This document shows positions 1-11,800 of a DNA stretch of 64,000 bases, in pieces. Each line of letters begins with the position of its first letter. The stretch's first letter is position 1. The notes beneath the pieces were generated by a model, which made no database searches, was not told the origin of the DNA, and saw nothing but the letters and a program-made list of their open reading frames with translations. Made by a program: the position numbers and the translations under genes. This DNA comes from Candidula unifasciata (lineage: Eukaryota; Mollusca; Gastropoda; Stylommatophora; Geomitridae): contig CAJHNH020008434.1 in NCBI GenBank assembly GCA_905116865.2, forward strand, positions 307,001 to 371,000, given 5' to 3'.

Positions 1-279
1 TTCTTGTTTGCTTGGTGGTTCAGTAATAATGTCAATGTCCTGAGAGGCTGGTTGAATATCTGGGGGATTTTCAGGATCAGGTCTGTTCAAGAGGTCGGAG
101 AAGTGTTTAGTCCACTGCATGTCTTATTTTTGTTCTGTGGTGAGCAGTTGTTGTCTTTGGTGTCAGCAAAAAATAGCATATATGTTGTTTTTTTCAAATT
201 GTTTATTGACTGTCTCCAAGATTTCATCTTATTATAAATTATTTTTTGTCTTTTTATTCTTATTTTTTCCTATCAAAGC
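1..279. other. Left edge, no recognised feature
   Basis: T-rich sequence without conserved coding similarity. Short open frames on the + strand show no family signature. It lies 5' of the truncated LINE. Confidence 0.4.
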
Positions 280-2028
280 GATATCTGGAAGGCTATTAAT
301 ACGCTAACCAATAAGAAACATTGTTCAGATCAGGCAATACCTAATTCGCTAACATGTGAAACGTTCAGTTCCTTCTTCAAATCAGAAATTGAGTATTTAA
401 AGTCATCAATACCAGATTCACAGTGTGACTTAAGCCTACTAGCATCATTCTGTGAGGAAAAATGCACTACGACTATTTCTCCGGAGATCCCACTTCTGTC
501 TGTTGCTGAAGTGTATAAATATCTCTCCAACCTCAAGCAAACAAACTCCTCTGGCTTAGATGGAATCAGTAATCGAATTCTTCGATGTGCTGCACCAGTC
601 ATTAGTGACTCCCTAACATTCATATATAATCAGTGCCTCTCTAAGAACTACTTTCCATCAGCATTTAAAATTGCTAAAGTGTATCCTCTACTCAAACCTG
701 GCTCAGCTGACAACAGTTCTCTTGGCAGTTATAGACCCATTTCTCTACTGTCCTCGCTATCCAAACCATTGGAGAAACACATACATAAAATAACGTTTCA
801 GCATTTAAATAACAACAATCTGATAGTTGATAGCCAATCAGGGTTCAGGCCTATGCACTCTTGCCATACTGCGATGACAAAAATGACAGACAACTGGCAC
901 TTTAACATCAACAAAGGCAAAATTTGCGGTGCAGTTTTTGTAGACTTTAAGAAAGCCTTCGATATGGTTGATCATGATATTCTAATTAATAAATTAAAAA
1001 TATTAAAATCTAACGATAATTTAGTCGAAATAATGCGGCCATTTTTATCTGATAGACAGCAAGTAGTATCCTTCAACAACCGCCTGTCAGAATCCACTCA
1101 TTTAAATATAGGCTTGCCACAGGGGTCGATTCTAGGTCCACTACTATTTTCCATGTATAATAATGACCTTCTATTACATCTTAGTATAACATGCGATTTA
1201 TTTGCTGATGACTGTACAATATATACTAGTAATGAGAATCATATTAAGTTAGAAAGATCTTTACAGAAAGAAGTACACAATCTTTGTAAATGGAGCAACA
1301 GCAATCGCATGCAAATTAACATAAATAAAACGAAGTCTATGCTTATAACAACCAGACAAAAGTTGCAAACATTAGTACTGCACAAGCCGACACTCGAGCT
1401 CTACATTGATAAATTACCTATTGCTAATGTAACGGAACACAAAACTTTAGGCCTTACAATTGACAACCATTTAACCTGGAATTCTCATGTTTCTTTGATA
1501 ACTAAGAAAATAGCACAAAAAGTTTATCAGCTTGCAAAAATTCAGCACTTTCTAGACGAAGATGCAAGAAAAGTATTTTACGCGTCTTATATCCACTATT
1601 GTTCCACAGTTTGGGATGGTTGCGCCCAATCCAATGTTAAAAGACTAAGTTCTCTTCAAAATCGTGCTTTACGCCTGGTTTCAGATAATAAACATATCGT
1701 AAAAAATAATCTCTATAAACATCTAAGACTATTGCCATTTAGCAAACGTTTAATTTTCAACAAGGCCAAATTTATTCATAAAATTTTATCTCAAAATACT
1801 CCAAACTACTTTTTCCGATTAATTAAATCAAATCTTATAAATAGCAAGCGACTAAATTTATTACATTTACCTAAACCTAGAATAGATTTATATAAAACAA
1901 GTTTAGCGTACTCCGCTGCTCATTTGTGGAACCAACTTCCACTAGACCTGAAAAATTCTAAAAGTCCCTATTCATTCAACCGTAAACTTTTTCAATTCAT
2001 AATTACAAGCGATTACATGCCACCTTGA
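280..2028 (+). CDS. Reverse transcriptase ORF of LINE-A (CR1/L2/Jockey group), 5'-truncated
   Basis: In-frame stops precede 238. From about 280 the frame is open for roughly 580 codons with every RT block recognisable: GSYRPISLLSSLSKPLEK, SGFRPMHSCHTAM, VFVDFKKAFDMVDHDIL (first catalytic Asp), LPQGSILGPLLFSMYNNDL, FADD (catalytic Asp pair at about 1201-1212), KSMLITTRQK and LGLTIDNHLTW. The C-terminal part has the TVWDG...LQNRALRLV region usual after RT in jockey/CR1-like proteins. The endonuclease domain is missing. No stop or frameshift was seen, so the insertion is fairly young. It encodes no host function. Confidence 0.85.
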   Translation, partial: DIWKAINTLTNKKHCSDQAIPNSLTCETFSSFFKSEIEYLKSSIPDSQCDLSLLASFCEEKCTTTISPEIPLLSVAEVYKYLSNLKQTNSSGLDGISNRILRCAAPVISDSLTFIYNQCLSKNYFPSAFKIAKVYPLLKPGSADNSSLGSYRPISLLSSLSKPLEKHIHKITFQHLNNNNLIVDSQSGFRPMHSCHTAMTKMTDNWHFNINKGKICGAVFVDFKKAFDMVDHDILINKLKILKSNDNLVEIMRPFLSDRQQVVSFNNRLSESTHLNIGLPQGSILGPLLFSMYNNDLLLHLSITCDLFADDCTIYTSNENHIKLERSLQKEVHNLCKWSNSNRMQININKTKSMLITTRQKLQTLVLHKPTLELYIDKLPIANVTEHKTLGLTIDNHLTWNSHVSLITKKIAQKVYQLAKIQHFLDEDARKVFYASYIHYCSTVWDGCAQSNVKRLSSLQNRALRLVSDNKHIVKNNLYKHLRLLPFSKRLIFNKAKFIHKILSQNTPNYFFRLIKSNLINSKRLNLLHLPKPRIDLYKTSLAYSAAHLWNQLPLDLKNSKSPYSFNRKLFQFIITSDYMPP

Positions 2029-2074
2029 ATGTAATGTAACCCATATTGCATTAACAATTTATTATCAAACAAGG

Positions 2075-3170
2075 TGTGTATGATATGTATGTTTGCGCGC
2101 GCGCGTGTGCTTGATATGTATGTATGTGTAGGCGTGCTTGTATATATATGACTCTGAGTATGTTGTTTGTCTGCTTGTGTATCTGCGTGTGTGTCTGCGA
2201 ATGTATGCGTCTGTGTCCTTGTGTATGTGCGAATGTGTGTGCGTTCGCGCGTATGTCCACGTGTATGCTTCAGTGTGAACTGGTTTCTTTTTCTGCATAT
2301 TTGATGTGACTGTGTGTATATCTTCGTTTGTGTCTGTGTGTGTCCCCGTATGTGTTTGTCTTCATGTTTGCCTGTGTATGTTTATGTGTTTTGTCTGCGG
2401 GTGTGTCTATGAGGCTGAATGTATGTATCTCTGTGTGTGGGTGTCTGTATGTCTGTCTGCGTGACTGTATGTGTCAGCATGTGTCTGTCTGTCTGTCTGT
2501 GCATGTCTCTGTGTGTTTCTCTGTGTGTGTTGTGTGTGCCCCTTTGTTGTCTGTATGTGTCTGCATGTCAGAGTATATGTCTGTGCGTGCTGAATATATG
2601 TGTCTGCGTGTGTATTTCTATATGTTTGTATGTATATGCATTTCTGCGTGTTTGTCTCTGTGGGTGTCAGTATGTGTTTGTCTGCCTGTTTGTCTGTATT
2701 TGTGTGTGTGTGTGTGTTTGACTGCGTGTGTCTATGTGGCTGTATGTATGTGTCTGCATGTTTTTCTGCGTATGTGTGGTGTGTGTGTCAGTGTGTGAGC
2801 ACGAATGTAAATATGTGTGCTGTGTGTTTCCCTGTGTGTGTTTATGTGTAAGTTTCTGTGTGTGTGTCTGTATTTTTGTCTGAGTGTTTGTGTCTCTGTG
2901 GGAGTGTCCGTGTGTGCATGTGTGTGTCTCCATGCATGACTGGATTTATGACTGTATGTGTGTATGCCTGTATTACGTATGTATGTATTAATGTATGTAT
3001 GTATGCCTGTATGTTTGTGTGTACGTATGCCTGTGTGTATGTGTGTATGCATGTTTGTTTATATGTATCTGTGTATGTATGTATGTAATGTATGCATGCA
3101 TGTTTGTGTGTGTAAGTGAGTGGGTGAGCGTGTGTATGCGGGTGTATGTATGCACGCGCGGGTTTTTGCA
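2075..3170 (+). repeat. TG-rich simple sequence in LINE-A 3' UTR
   Basis: About 1.1 kb of interrupted TGTGTG, TGTCTG and TGTATG repeats. Long open frames here on both strands (cysteine/valine rich on +, histidine/threonine rich on -) are artefacts of the simple sequence. Confidence 0.85.
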
Positions 3171-3399
3171 TGCACTTTACAACTCATGCTTTTGTGTTCT
3201 TTTATAATATTCATAATATGCATAACATCATATGATCATAACATGCTTTATTAGTAAAATACAACTGCTGTGCGAAAGATGGTTGACTGGAAGGGCCGAA
3301 TGTAAGACGGGCCTGCGTGCCCAATTTGTGACCCTTTGAAAATAAAGTTTGTTCGTTCGTTCGTTCGTTCGTTCGTTATCCTACTGTTGTAGCCAGTAC

Positions 3400-4060
3400 A
3401 TTAGCGCTCCACTGGTCTTAAGAAATGTCATCAGCACCTGGCAATGACAAGAGCAATATGGCAAGTGTGCCCAGTCAGGGGGCTTACTACACAAAATGTC
3501 CTGCTATTGACTAGTCCTTACTGGGAACACAACCATATCACACCAGATGACTGACAGTGAGAGCCTGCTTAGAAAGTGTGAAGAACATGGAAGAGCAGCA
3601 CCTAGGGGACAGCAAGAGGCACAGCTTTTACATAGAATAGCCAAATTCTACAGAAATACACAATAGGTATTCAAGAAGCATCATCACCAGGAAAATTCAC
3701 ATTTATAACCGATAGCTTTTATAAAGCGGTTGAATGGAATCAAATTAATTTTTTCAAGTAAGAAAATCACCTTCAGCATAGTGCTGTTAATTGGAAAGGT
3801 ATAAAACTGAACGAAAAGTATATCAGTGAGCTTCACAATATAAAAAACACATACAGAATGTGAACGTTGCAGCTATAGAGCCCTTGTCAACTCATACATA
3901 TAGCAAACAAAACAACACAAATACACAAAATCACTTAACTCACATATCCAGATGCAACCAAGTGGATGTCTTGCCAGTGCAATCAAATGCTTGTTTCCAT
4001 GCTTATTATTTGGAAGTGGCAGATTTTTTCCCTTAAGTGTCACTACAGCTTTCAGCCCTC
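3400..4060 (+). mobile_element. Degenerate LINE RNase H piece and PLE-like sequence
   Basis: Around 3545-3620 the + strand reads TDSESLLRK, similar to the RNase H motif seen in better copies at 50590 and (- strand) 15250. Around 3850-3960 the string tgaacgttgcagctatagag recurs in similar form at 59705. Both are broken and undated. Confidence 0.4.
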
Positions 4061-4094
4061 TTTCTACTTATTGTTTTTTTTTTCTCTCATCCTC

Positions 4095-4325
4095 CTTCTC
4101 CGTCGGCTCTGTGGCTAAGTGATGCGAACGCTTCCTAAGGCCGGGATGCCAGGTTCGATCCCAGCTGAGGGCCATGCGCCTTGCGTTGGTTTCGAAAGTG
4201 GTATCAAGAAAGCCCACCGTCCAGAAAGCAATGGCAAACTACTGGACGTAAATTTGCCTAGAAAAACCACACAACAGCCAGGGGCTGTTGGGGTTGGTTC
4301 TGCAACGTCCTGAAAAGGATACGCA
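4095..4325 (+). mobile_element. SINE family 1 (tRNA-derived)
   Basis: Begins with a tRNA-like head: box A-like gtggctaagtgatgcgaacg and box B-like ggttcgatccc. A conserved body follows (gcaatggcaaactactggac, aaatttgcctagaaaaacca) and ends near ggatacgcaac. Two other copies, both reversed, lie at 36272-36472 and 62487-62708. Confidence 0.75.
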
Positions 4326-4764
4326 ACTAATCTTCTAACCTCTTCCTCCTCTTTCTTCTTCTCTCTTCTTCTCTCTTATCTTTCATTCCTTCCTCCTTAT
4401 TTCTTCTTTATGGTCCTCAGCTTCCTCCTCTTCCTTGTTCATACTGCCGTCTGCTTCTTGTGAAAGTAAACTCGAGCACATCCACAATTCTTTGTGGACA
4501 TCCTGGTTTTATTAATCCAGCCTATATCTTGGCTTACAAATAAAACACATTTTCCATCCCTGATAAGAACTAATTTATGTACAAAATATAACTGTTTTAG
4601 TTTTATTTTGGACTGGACCAGTGTCCTGCAAACTGTCGGTAGATTAAGCATGAATACTCAAAATATATGTATGTTGATGTCTTCATGTAACATGACTTTC
4701 TTCAACAGCTACCATATATTTATTTAATCATTTGTTTGTTTAATGTTTCACACCAATAAATTAG

Positions 4765-4959
4765 GTGGAAGCAAGACTCCCGAGATCTGAGAAGTTGAGA
4801 GGGATGGTCAGAAATGGTATACCTCACTCACTGAGAAGTCAGATGTGGCTGCGACTCTCAGGAGCTTTGGATAAGAAGAACAAATCAGATCTGTCATACA
4901 AAGATGTTGTTAAAGCTAGCAGTAGTGACCATTTGATGACATCAAAACAGATTGAAAAG
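4765..4959 (+). CDS. SGSM3: SGSM3 exon 1 of this window: start of TBC domain
   Basis: 65 codons, open, in phase 0 at the 3' end. It begins after the acceptor ...aaattag and ends with ATT GAA AAG before gtataa. The peptide contains [20 protein letters not shown] and MWLRLSGAL, the hallmark start of a TBC domain (the R.LRG.VW-like element). It is not the real first exon: a splice acceptor precedes it, and the conserved N-terminal residues of SGSM3 do not occur in the 4.7 kb upstream. The first codon is GTG, read here as an internal valine. Confidence 0.93.
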
Positions 4960-5752
4960 GTATAATTATACTGTTTTGGGATAATGTCAGTGCATATTAG
5001 GTTTATGACACTATACAAAACAGCCTGTTTGCTTGGGTGTCATAGGTTTCAACCCCCTGGATTTCTATGACAATTGACCAAAACTTTAAAAAAAATTCTT
5101 CTACTTCTTTTCTCTAGTTTGTTAGGGTAGAGTTGTCTTTTCAGCTTCTATCAATTCCCTTCTGCTTGTGTTTTATGTCTACCTGTATTTCTACATCTTG
5201 TAGGTTCGTTTAATGCCCTTCTAGTTATAGTGTTCTTGGGTTTCCTCAGTAGGTGTCCTATCCAATGCCATCGTCTTTTCCTCACATTTTACTTCGTTGG
5301 AATGTGTTTAGTTCTCTCCCATAGCTCAACATTAGTGATTTTATCATACCATATAATTGCCTCCGCTCTGCACAGGCACCCGTTAATTAAACAGATCACC
5401 ATCTTAGCACTTTATTATGTGTCATTTTGATTCCCTTTTACATATAAGTATATCCTACAACTGGGTTGTATTTCTATAGAAGATGGTTTAGAAAAAGGCC
5501 ATTGTTGTAGTGTTTGGAGAGTTGTACGAGAGTCACACTTTGGAAGATATTGCAGCTTCATCACATAATATTCCTAAAGACAGCAGGGCATCCACAGCAG
5601 CAAGCCACCATCTTGCAGACGACACATTGTAACAACATATCTTCACAAGACCGGTGTTGATGTATATAACAGTGTTATATTTTGTGCCATCTTGTTCAGT
5701 GTTTCCCATCTGGTGTCTATAAAATAAATTTAAAGGGCTCTAGAATTTCATT

Positions 5753-5794
<42 letters not shown>

Positions 5795-8773
5795 ATCAAA
5801 ACCTCAAAAGCTTTAATAACATGTAATCCTTTTTGCTATTCTAATTTATATAAATTATAAAGTTCATTGGTATGAATGTTAAAATTATGGGGTCATTGTC
5901 AGACCTTCAGAAATAAAACAGGTCTTAGCAAATTTGGAACCACTGGTCAAGGTTATTACTACTTTTTAGTTTATTCATTATTCTTTAACCAGATTCACAT
6001 TGTTATTTTATAATATAATGCTTAAGCAAGTGGCTACATGGACTTCATTTTCAATTCCCCTGTCTAGGATCTTCTTCGCACCATGCCAAGCAATGCTTGC
6101 TTCTGTAATATCAACAGCACAGGGATCCCACGCTTGAGAAGGATCCTGAGAGGGTTGGCTTGGCTCTACCCAGACATAGGCTACTGCCAAGGCACAGGGG
6201 TCGTAAGTTGTTCACATTTGTTATTGTTAGCGCCTTTCCTTTTTCTAGATAATAGCGTTATTCTGTGCTACAGGGAGGCATAGGAATCACAACCCATGGT
6301 GATGATGAGTTTGGCTAGCTAGTTAACTCCAAGGATAAAGTTACCCCTCTCCATAGTATAAAGCATGGGCAGTACTGCTGTAGAGACCATGTGTTGCCTA
6401 TGCAACATGATCCCTCTCTTGCTTGCCTTGTCTAGTCCAGAGGAAAGTTAGCACCAGTACGTTCGGAACAAAGTATACTGCGGAAGCAGCTGGATCAGAA
6501 AAGTAATGCTCTGTCCACCTGTCAGGGCTTCCCTTCTAAACCAGCTGCTGAGCATGATTAAGGGCTTGGTCAACCCTTCCATAACATCGAGTTTTCAGAT
6601 TGAATTTCCTTTTCCTAGGATAAGGCTTTAATGTTCCAGGTTCGTTGTCTGTTTAAATCCGTCCCAAATTGAGGCTTACATATCTTTTTCGTGACGAGAT
6701 ACAATTTTACAAAGGTGGGGGTGTTGGCCCAATGCTTCAACCCCCAACCTGGAGGACCAGGGTGTCTCTCTTTGTCTATCACTGTTCTCTACTCTGCAAA
6801 CACTTGGTGTCACCAACGGGAAAGAGAAGGCCAACCAGAGAGATTAATAGAGGCGGGTGATATCTGCAGCAATGAACCTCAAGGGCTCAGAATGCTGAAG
6901 AAGAAGACGAAGGATAAGGCTAGTAAATTTTCCCAGTGTGTTCTTCTGCCCCAAACCATTGACACAGTGTAGGCTGTAGGGTTTAGTATACGCTGCCCAA
7001 CATTGTCTTTAACAGAGGACATGTAGTGCTGACTACTGTTATACAATATCTGTCATATCTCACCAAGAACAATTGTTCACATTTAGAGCAAAAACAACTT
7101 TAGGTCATTTTCATTATTCTCTGCTTTGTCTAATAGTGTAGGCATTGGCATTCATGTCTCAACAGATCTTAATCCCTGATGTTATTTGATCAGTTATGGA
7201 TATTCCTCCATGCCAATATCTCAGACCAGATATTAACATTTTACTTTGTTTTCCTCCGCTTCTTGTATTGCTAATCTTCAAAGTTGTCACACTGTTCTCT
7301 TTTATCACATCATCTTTCATTCAGCTGCTTATAAAATACTTTCATTAGCTTTATTCAGACAATCACTGTAAGGTGCAGAGTGGCAATCATTGCTTCGGAG
7401 GTCTGGGATCCTTAGCCTTCTTTGGATATTTTCTGCAGGGCATGCATGTTTGTTAGGAAATAGATTGGCTGGTTCAGCAACACTTAGTGGTCAATGGATG
7501 CTTGACTAGCTAGATGTGGTCAGTCCCTTTTGGAAGCAAGTGAACACTGGAAGCACAAATAGATCACCATAGTCTGCAGAAAAGAGTGCCGCAGGAAGTG
7601 ACCAGGGGATCTGGTTGACACTTGACACTCAGATGAAAGGCAAGACTGAAATATAATCAGACCACTGCTGCTACCATTGTAAATAGATCTTTGCGCTATC
7701 TGCTAATGATGGAGACAGTGCGTTTATGGGAATGTCCAGAGTGTTAATTTGTCTCAGAAAGCAAGTCACTGCCTGCAAGCTCTTTTTATTTATTAGTTCA
7801 CATCCAAAAATTAACTTCCATACAACAAACATGATCAGTATAACTTTGCATTACTTTCTAACATTCAATAAAGTAATATGAAAAAAGTCAAGGACCCTTT
7901 TAATTATGTCACTGGCCCATTCGGCAAATGATGCTAGATTCATATTGTTATAAACCAATCAACACTCAGTGGATGCTGTGGTCGGCATTACTGTGGCCAC
8001 CTTTACTTTCCAGGACATTACCTGGTACCCATTTTAGGCTGGATTTACCTCGAAGCCATGGTCAGTTTACAACAACAACAAAAGTCTGGCATAATATCTA
8101 TTCGAACCCAAATTCTTTAGGTGAACATCTAGCCAGTACCCGACCACATGTGCCTGAACCAACTGTTAGTAAAGTAAAAGACCCTTCTCCAGGCCTTCAG
8201 GTGTTAATGGCATATAGGGCTAGACCTATATTTTATAGACCAATCTGGGCATGGTGGGTGATGTGGTCAGCATCACGCCAGCTGCCTTTACTTCCCTGGA
8301 CAGCATCTGGTACCCACTCAAGGCTGGGTCAACCTGGGAATCAAGGTCAGTTTACACAGACAAAATCTAGCTCTATCAGGACCTGAACCCACGACTTTCT
8401 GATCCGCAGGTGAGCCTCTAGCCATTACACCACGGCGGTTCCTCAGAACCAACTGTGCTGTGGAATAATTGTTATATTTCTTTGCTGTTATTGAACCTTA
8501 GGGCTTTTGCTGATTTATTCCCTGTCTGATTTCTGCAGATTGCTGCTTCGTTATTGCTTTTCATGGAAGAAGAAGACACTTTCTGGATGATGTGTGCGAT
8601 TATTGAAGATTTGCTTCCAGCTTCCTACTACTCCAGCACACTCATTGGAATACAGGTTAGGTTTCCAACAGAGACCGTCTGTCATCATCTTCTCATCGCT
8701 GTCTTGTACTGTAATTCTTGCACCACAGCCGCTTTTTAAGTTTTTATTGTCAGTTCCCCCCCCCCCCCCCCCC

Positions 8774-8807
<34 letters not shown>

Positions 8808-11800
8808 ACAAAATTGACACTGTCTTCCTAGCTTGCATTCTGGGAGTCTAGTTTTGGGAAGAAAAAAAAGGGGGGAGGGGGGCACTGTACCTTAAAAAGC
8901 ATGTCATAAAAGGCAACTGTGTCTGGCTTTATTCAAATCAAATGTTTTGAGCCGAAAAGTGCTGGTCTCATAGTCTAGCTATAAACCACAACTCGGTGCG
9001 CCAACACATCTTTCAAGGGTGGACACAATAGAAGACAAAGTGCATTTATGGCCATCTCTTATCTATCACTTGCACTTCTCTGTAGAATGGTTCAGGAGGG
9101 GTGAATGTGTACATTCACTAAATGTTTCTGGTAACTGGTGCAAAACTAACTAGTACCAGGTCCAGTTAGCATTCACTGCCTTCACAACATCACAGCCTTC
9201 ACAACATCACAGCCTTCACAACACCACAGCCTTCACAACACCACAGCCTTTACAACATCACAGCCTTCACAACATCGCAGCCTTCACAACATCATAGCCT
9301 TCACAACATCACAGCCTTCACAACATCACAGCCTTTACAACATCACAGCCTTTACAACATCACAGCCTTTACAACATCACAGCCTTCACAACATCACAGC
9401 CTTTACAACACCACAGCCTTCACAACACCACAGCCTTTACAACATCACAGCCTTCACAACATCGCAGCCTTCACAACATCATAGCCTTCACAACATCACA
9501 GCCTTCTCAATGCCACAGCCTTCACAATGCCACAGCCTTCACAACATCACAGCCTTCACAACATCACAGCCTTCACAACATCACAGCCTTCACAACATCA
9601 CAGCCTTCACAACATCACAGCCTTCACAACATCACAGCCTTTACAACATCACAGCCTTTACAACATCACAGCCTTTACAACATCACAGCCTTTACAACAT
9701 CACAGCCTTTACAACATCACAGCCTTTACAACATCACAGATTTCACAACATCACAGCCTTTACAACATCACAGCCTTTACAACATCACAGCCTTTACAAC
9801 ATCACAGATTTCACAACATCACAGATTTCACAACATCACAGCCTTCACAACATCACGGCCTTCACAACATCACAGATTTCACCTTCTGCTGGGAGTGGCT
9901 GTGAGGTTGATTTTTTATTATAGTCGTATTTTTGGATTGGATGGATATAGAAGACTTTGTTACAACATTTGACGAGATGCCTAGTTTATCATCTGTGTGT
10001 GTGTGCATGTATGAGTGTGGTCGTCGTGCAGAATGATGTTGACAATGTGAAGATACGTGAACAGTCATGTCTTGAAGCCTGCGGTAGACATTTCCAAGCC
10101 CTGTTATAATGAATATTTCATTGGTACTTCTAGCTTCCCCAAAGCAGCGTTACTCCATTGCAGTGTGACTGTTGTAACTAATTTAATTACCTTTCTTTAG
10201 CATATTTTGTGATGACATCATGTATTTGGATTTTTCAGATTTGTTCTGCATAGATATTGTAGTGAGACTTTGCAAACACTAGAACTTTCTATAATGTATT
10301 GTTGCATGTTGATTTGGCTACATTTTCGGCATGCTTGTTTCTCAGGCTGACCAGCGGGTGCTGCGACAGTTAGTGATCAGCTATCTCCCCGACATAGATC
10401 TGGTGCTGAAAGAGCATGACATAGGTGAAGATTTCTTTTTAAAATATATATCTTTTGAATGCTCATATCTTTGCACTAATGAAGCACATTCTCAGTACAT
10501 CATGGCAAGACTTTGTTGCCAATGAATGTGTGCTCAGAAAAGCAGGAATGCCAACAGTGTATTTTCTACTGAAGCAAAGATACCTGTACAGGTTGGGACT
10601 TGTCTCTCGCATGGCAGATGGTACATTTCAAAGGATCTCCTGAATGGTGAACTGGTAAAGGGGAAAAAAATCTGTTGGAAGACTAGGGCTATGCTATAAG
10701 GACATGTGCAAACATGACCTGAAAGATACCAACATTTTCATGGACATTTGGGAGAGATCAGTTGCAAACCAACTCCTAATGAGGCAGGCAGTGAAAAACT
10801 AACTGTTGCAGTTTGCAACTAGCAAACACTATCCTGTCAAGCCATTAAACATCACATAAGGCTTGCTGTCTAGTCTTTTGATATTTGGATGGAATTCAGA
10901 ATCTTTGACCTTTCTCGACAGCATTCATCTCATGGTTTCTCTTGGATGTCTTCATTGCCTTAGTCTGTTTGTTTCCCATTTCATTGTTTGTTTAGTGATT
11001 CTCTGTTCATTTCTACTTATGATGTGCCTAGTATATTATGATTTTCTTTATTTATTTTATAACCTGAAATTTGCTACCCATTCTTATGAGGCTGAAACAG
11101 CTTCATAAAGGCTCGTTTTTGCACATAATTCTGTAGCCCAGCTGCTGATTTGAGTGCATGGCGCGACACTGTCAGCTGCAGATTTAATTTGGAATACTAT
11201 TTGACTGTGCCTAGTGGGGTTTGTATCATGAACTCCAGAATCAGAATATGGCAAGTGAGCTGTTGCCAGAGAACTGGTGGTGCCCTTATGCAAGAAATGC
11301 ATGTGCGACTACCGATATTTTGTAACTGCTGCTTCCATCGATAATGAACTGCATTTTTAGTGCCAGACTATTTGTGTTGGTACTCCTGACAGCTGCCTTA
11401 TGCATTTAGTGCATGTATACTGTTGGCTTTGCTGAAACTGCAGTCCGTATCAGTTTTTTTTGTGTTTTTTGTTTTGTTTTGTACAAGGGGCAAGGATGGA
11501 CATTCTGTGTGGTTTTCATTGGCATAGGAATGGGGATCTATTAGATAACCAATTTGCTGTGAAGTTGGAATCGCTATTACCTGTTTACCTAACAGGCTGT
11601 GCCCTAGAGACCATGTCATCACAGTTCCTAGTTAATGAGTTGAAGCAGCATAATGGTTGACATCGGTTGAGTTGGGCAGCTAACTCTACACTTCACAAGA
11701 CATGTCCTGGTACCCTTTTAGGCTGAGCTGATCTGTGTGAAAATTTGAACCTAATACCCTCAGGCAGTCAGGCTCACTCAAAAGTCAAATTTAATATTTG

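Larger units (their letters stand above)
280..3378 (+). mobile_element. LINE-A: 5'-truncated non-LTR retrotransposon with intact RT, TG-rich 3' UTR and (TTCG)n tail
   Basis: Coding similarity starts near 280 and runs open to the TGA/ATG region at 2028. Then come a TG-rich untranslated stretch (2075-3170), a conserved tail (3271-3349) and (TTCG)n (3350-3377). A second copy of the same 3' end at 26885-27247 shows that the TG-rich part and tail belong to the element. An AATAAA at 3341 sits just before the tail repeat. It was probably inserted by target-primed reverse transcription and lost its 5' part. It lies in the upstream intron or flank of SGSM3, in the same orientation. Confidence 0.8.

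Noticed and set aside
2051..3207. Overlapping open frames rich in Cys/Val (+) or His/Thr (-)
   Set aside because: They lie in TG-rich simple sequence of a LINE 3' UTR; composition explains the lack of stops.
9510..9923. 137-residue open frame of repeating S-Q-P-S-Q-H-H-S-L type
   Set aside because: Direct translation of the 17-bp minisatellite in an intron; no start context, splice evidence or conservation.
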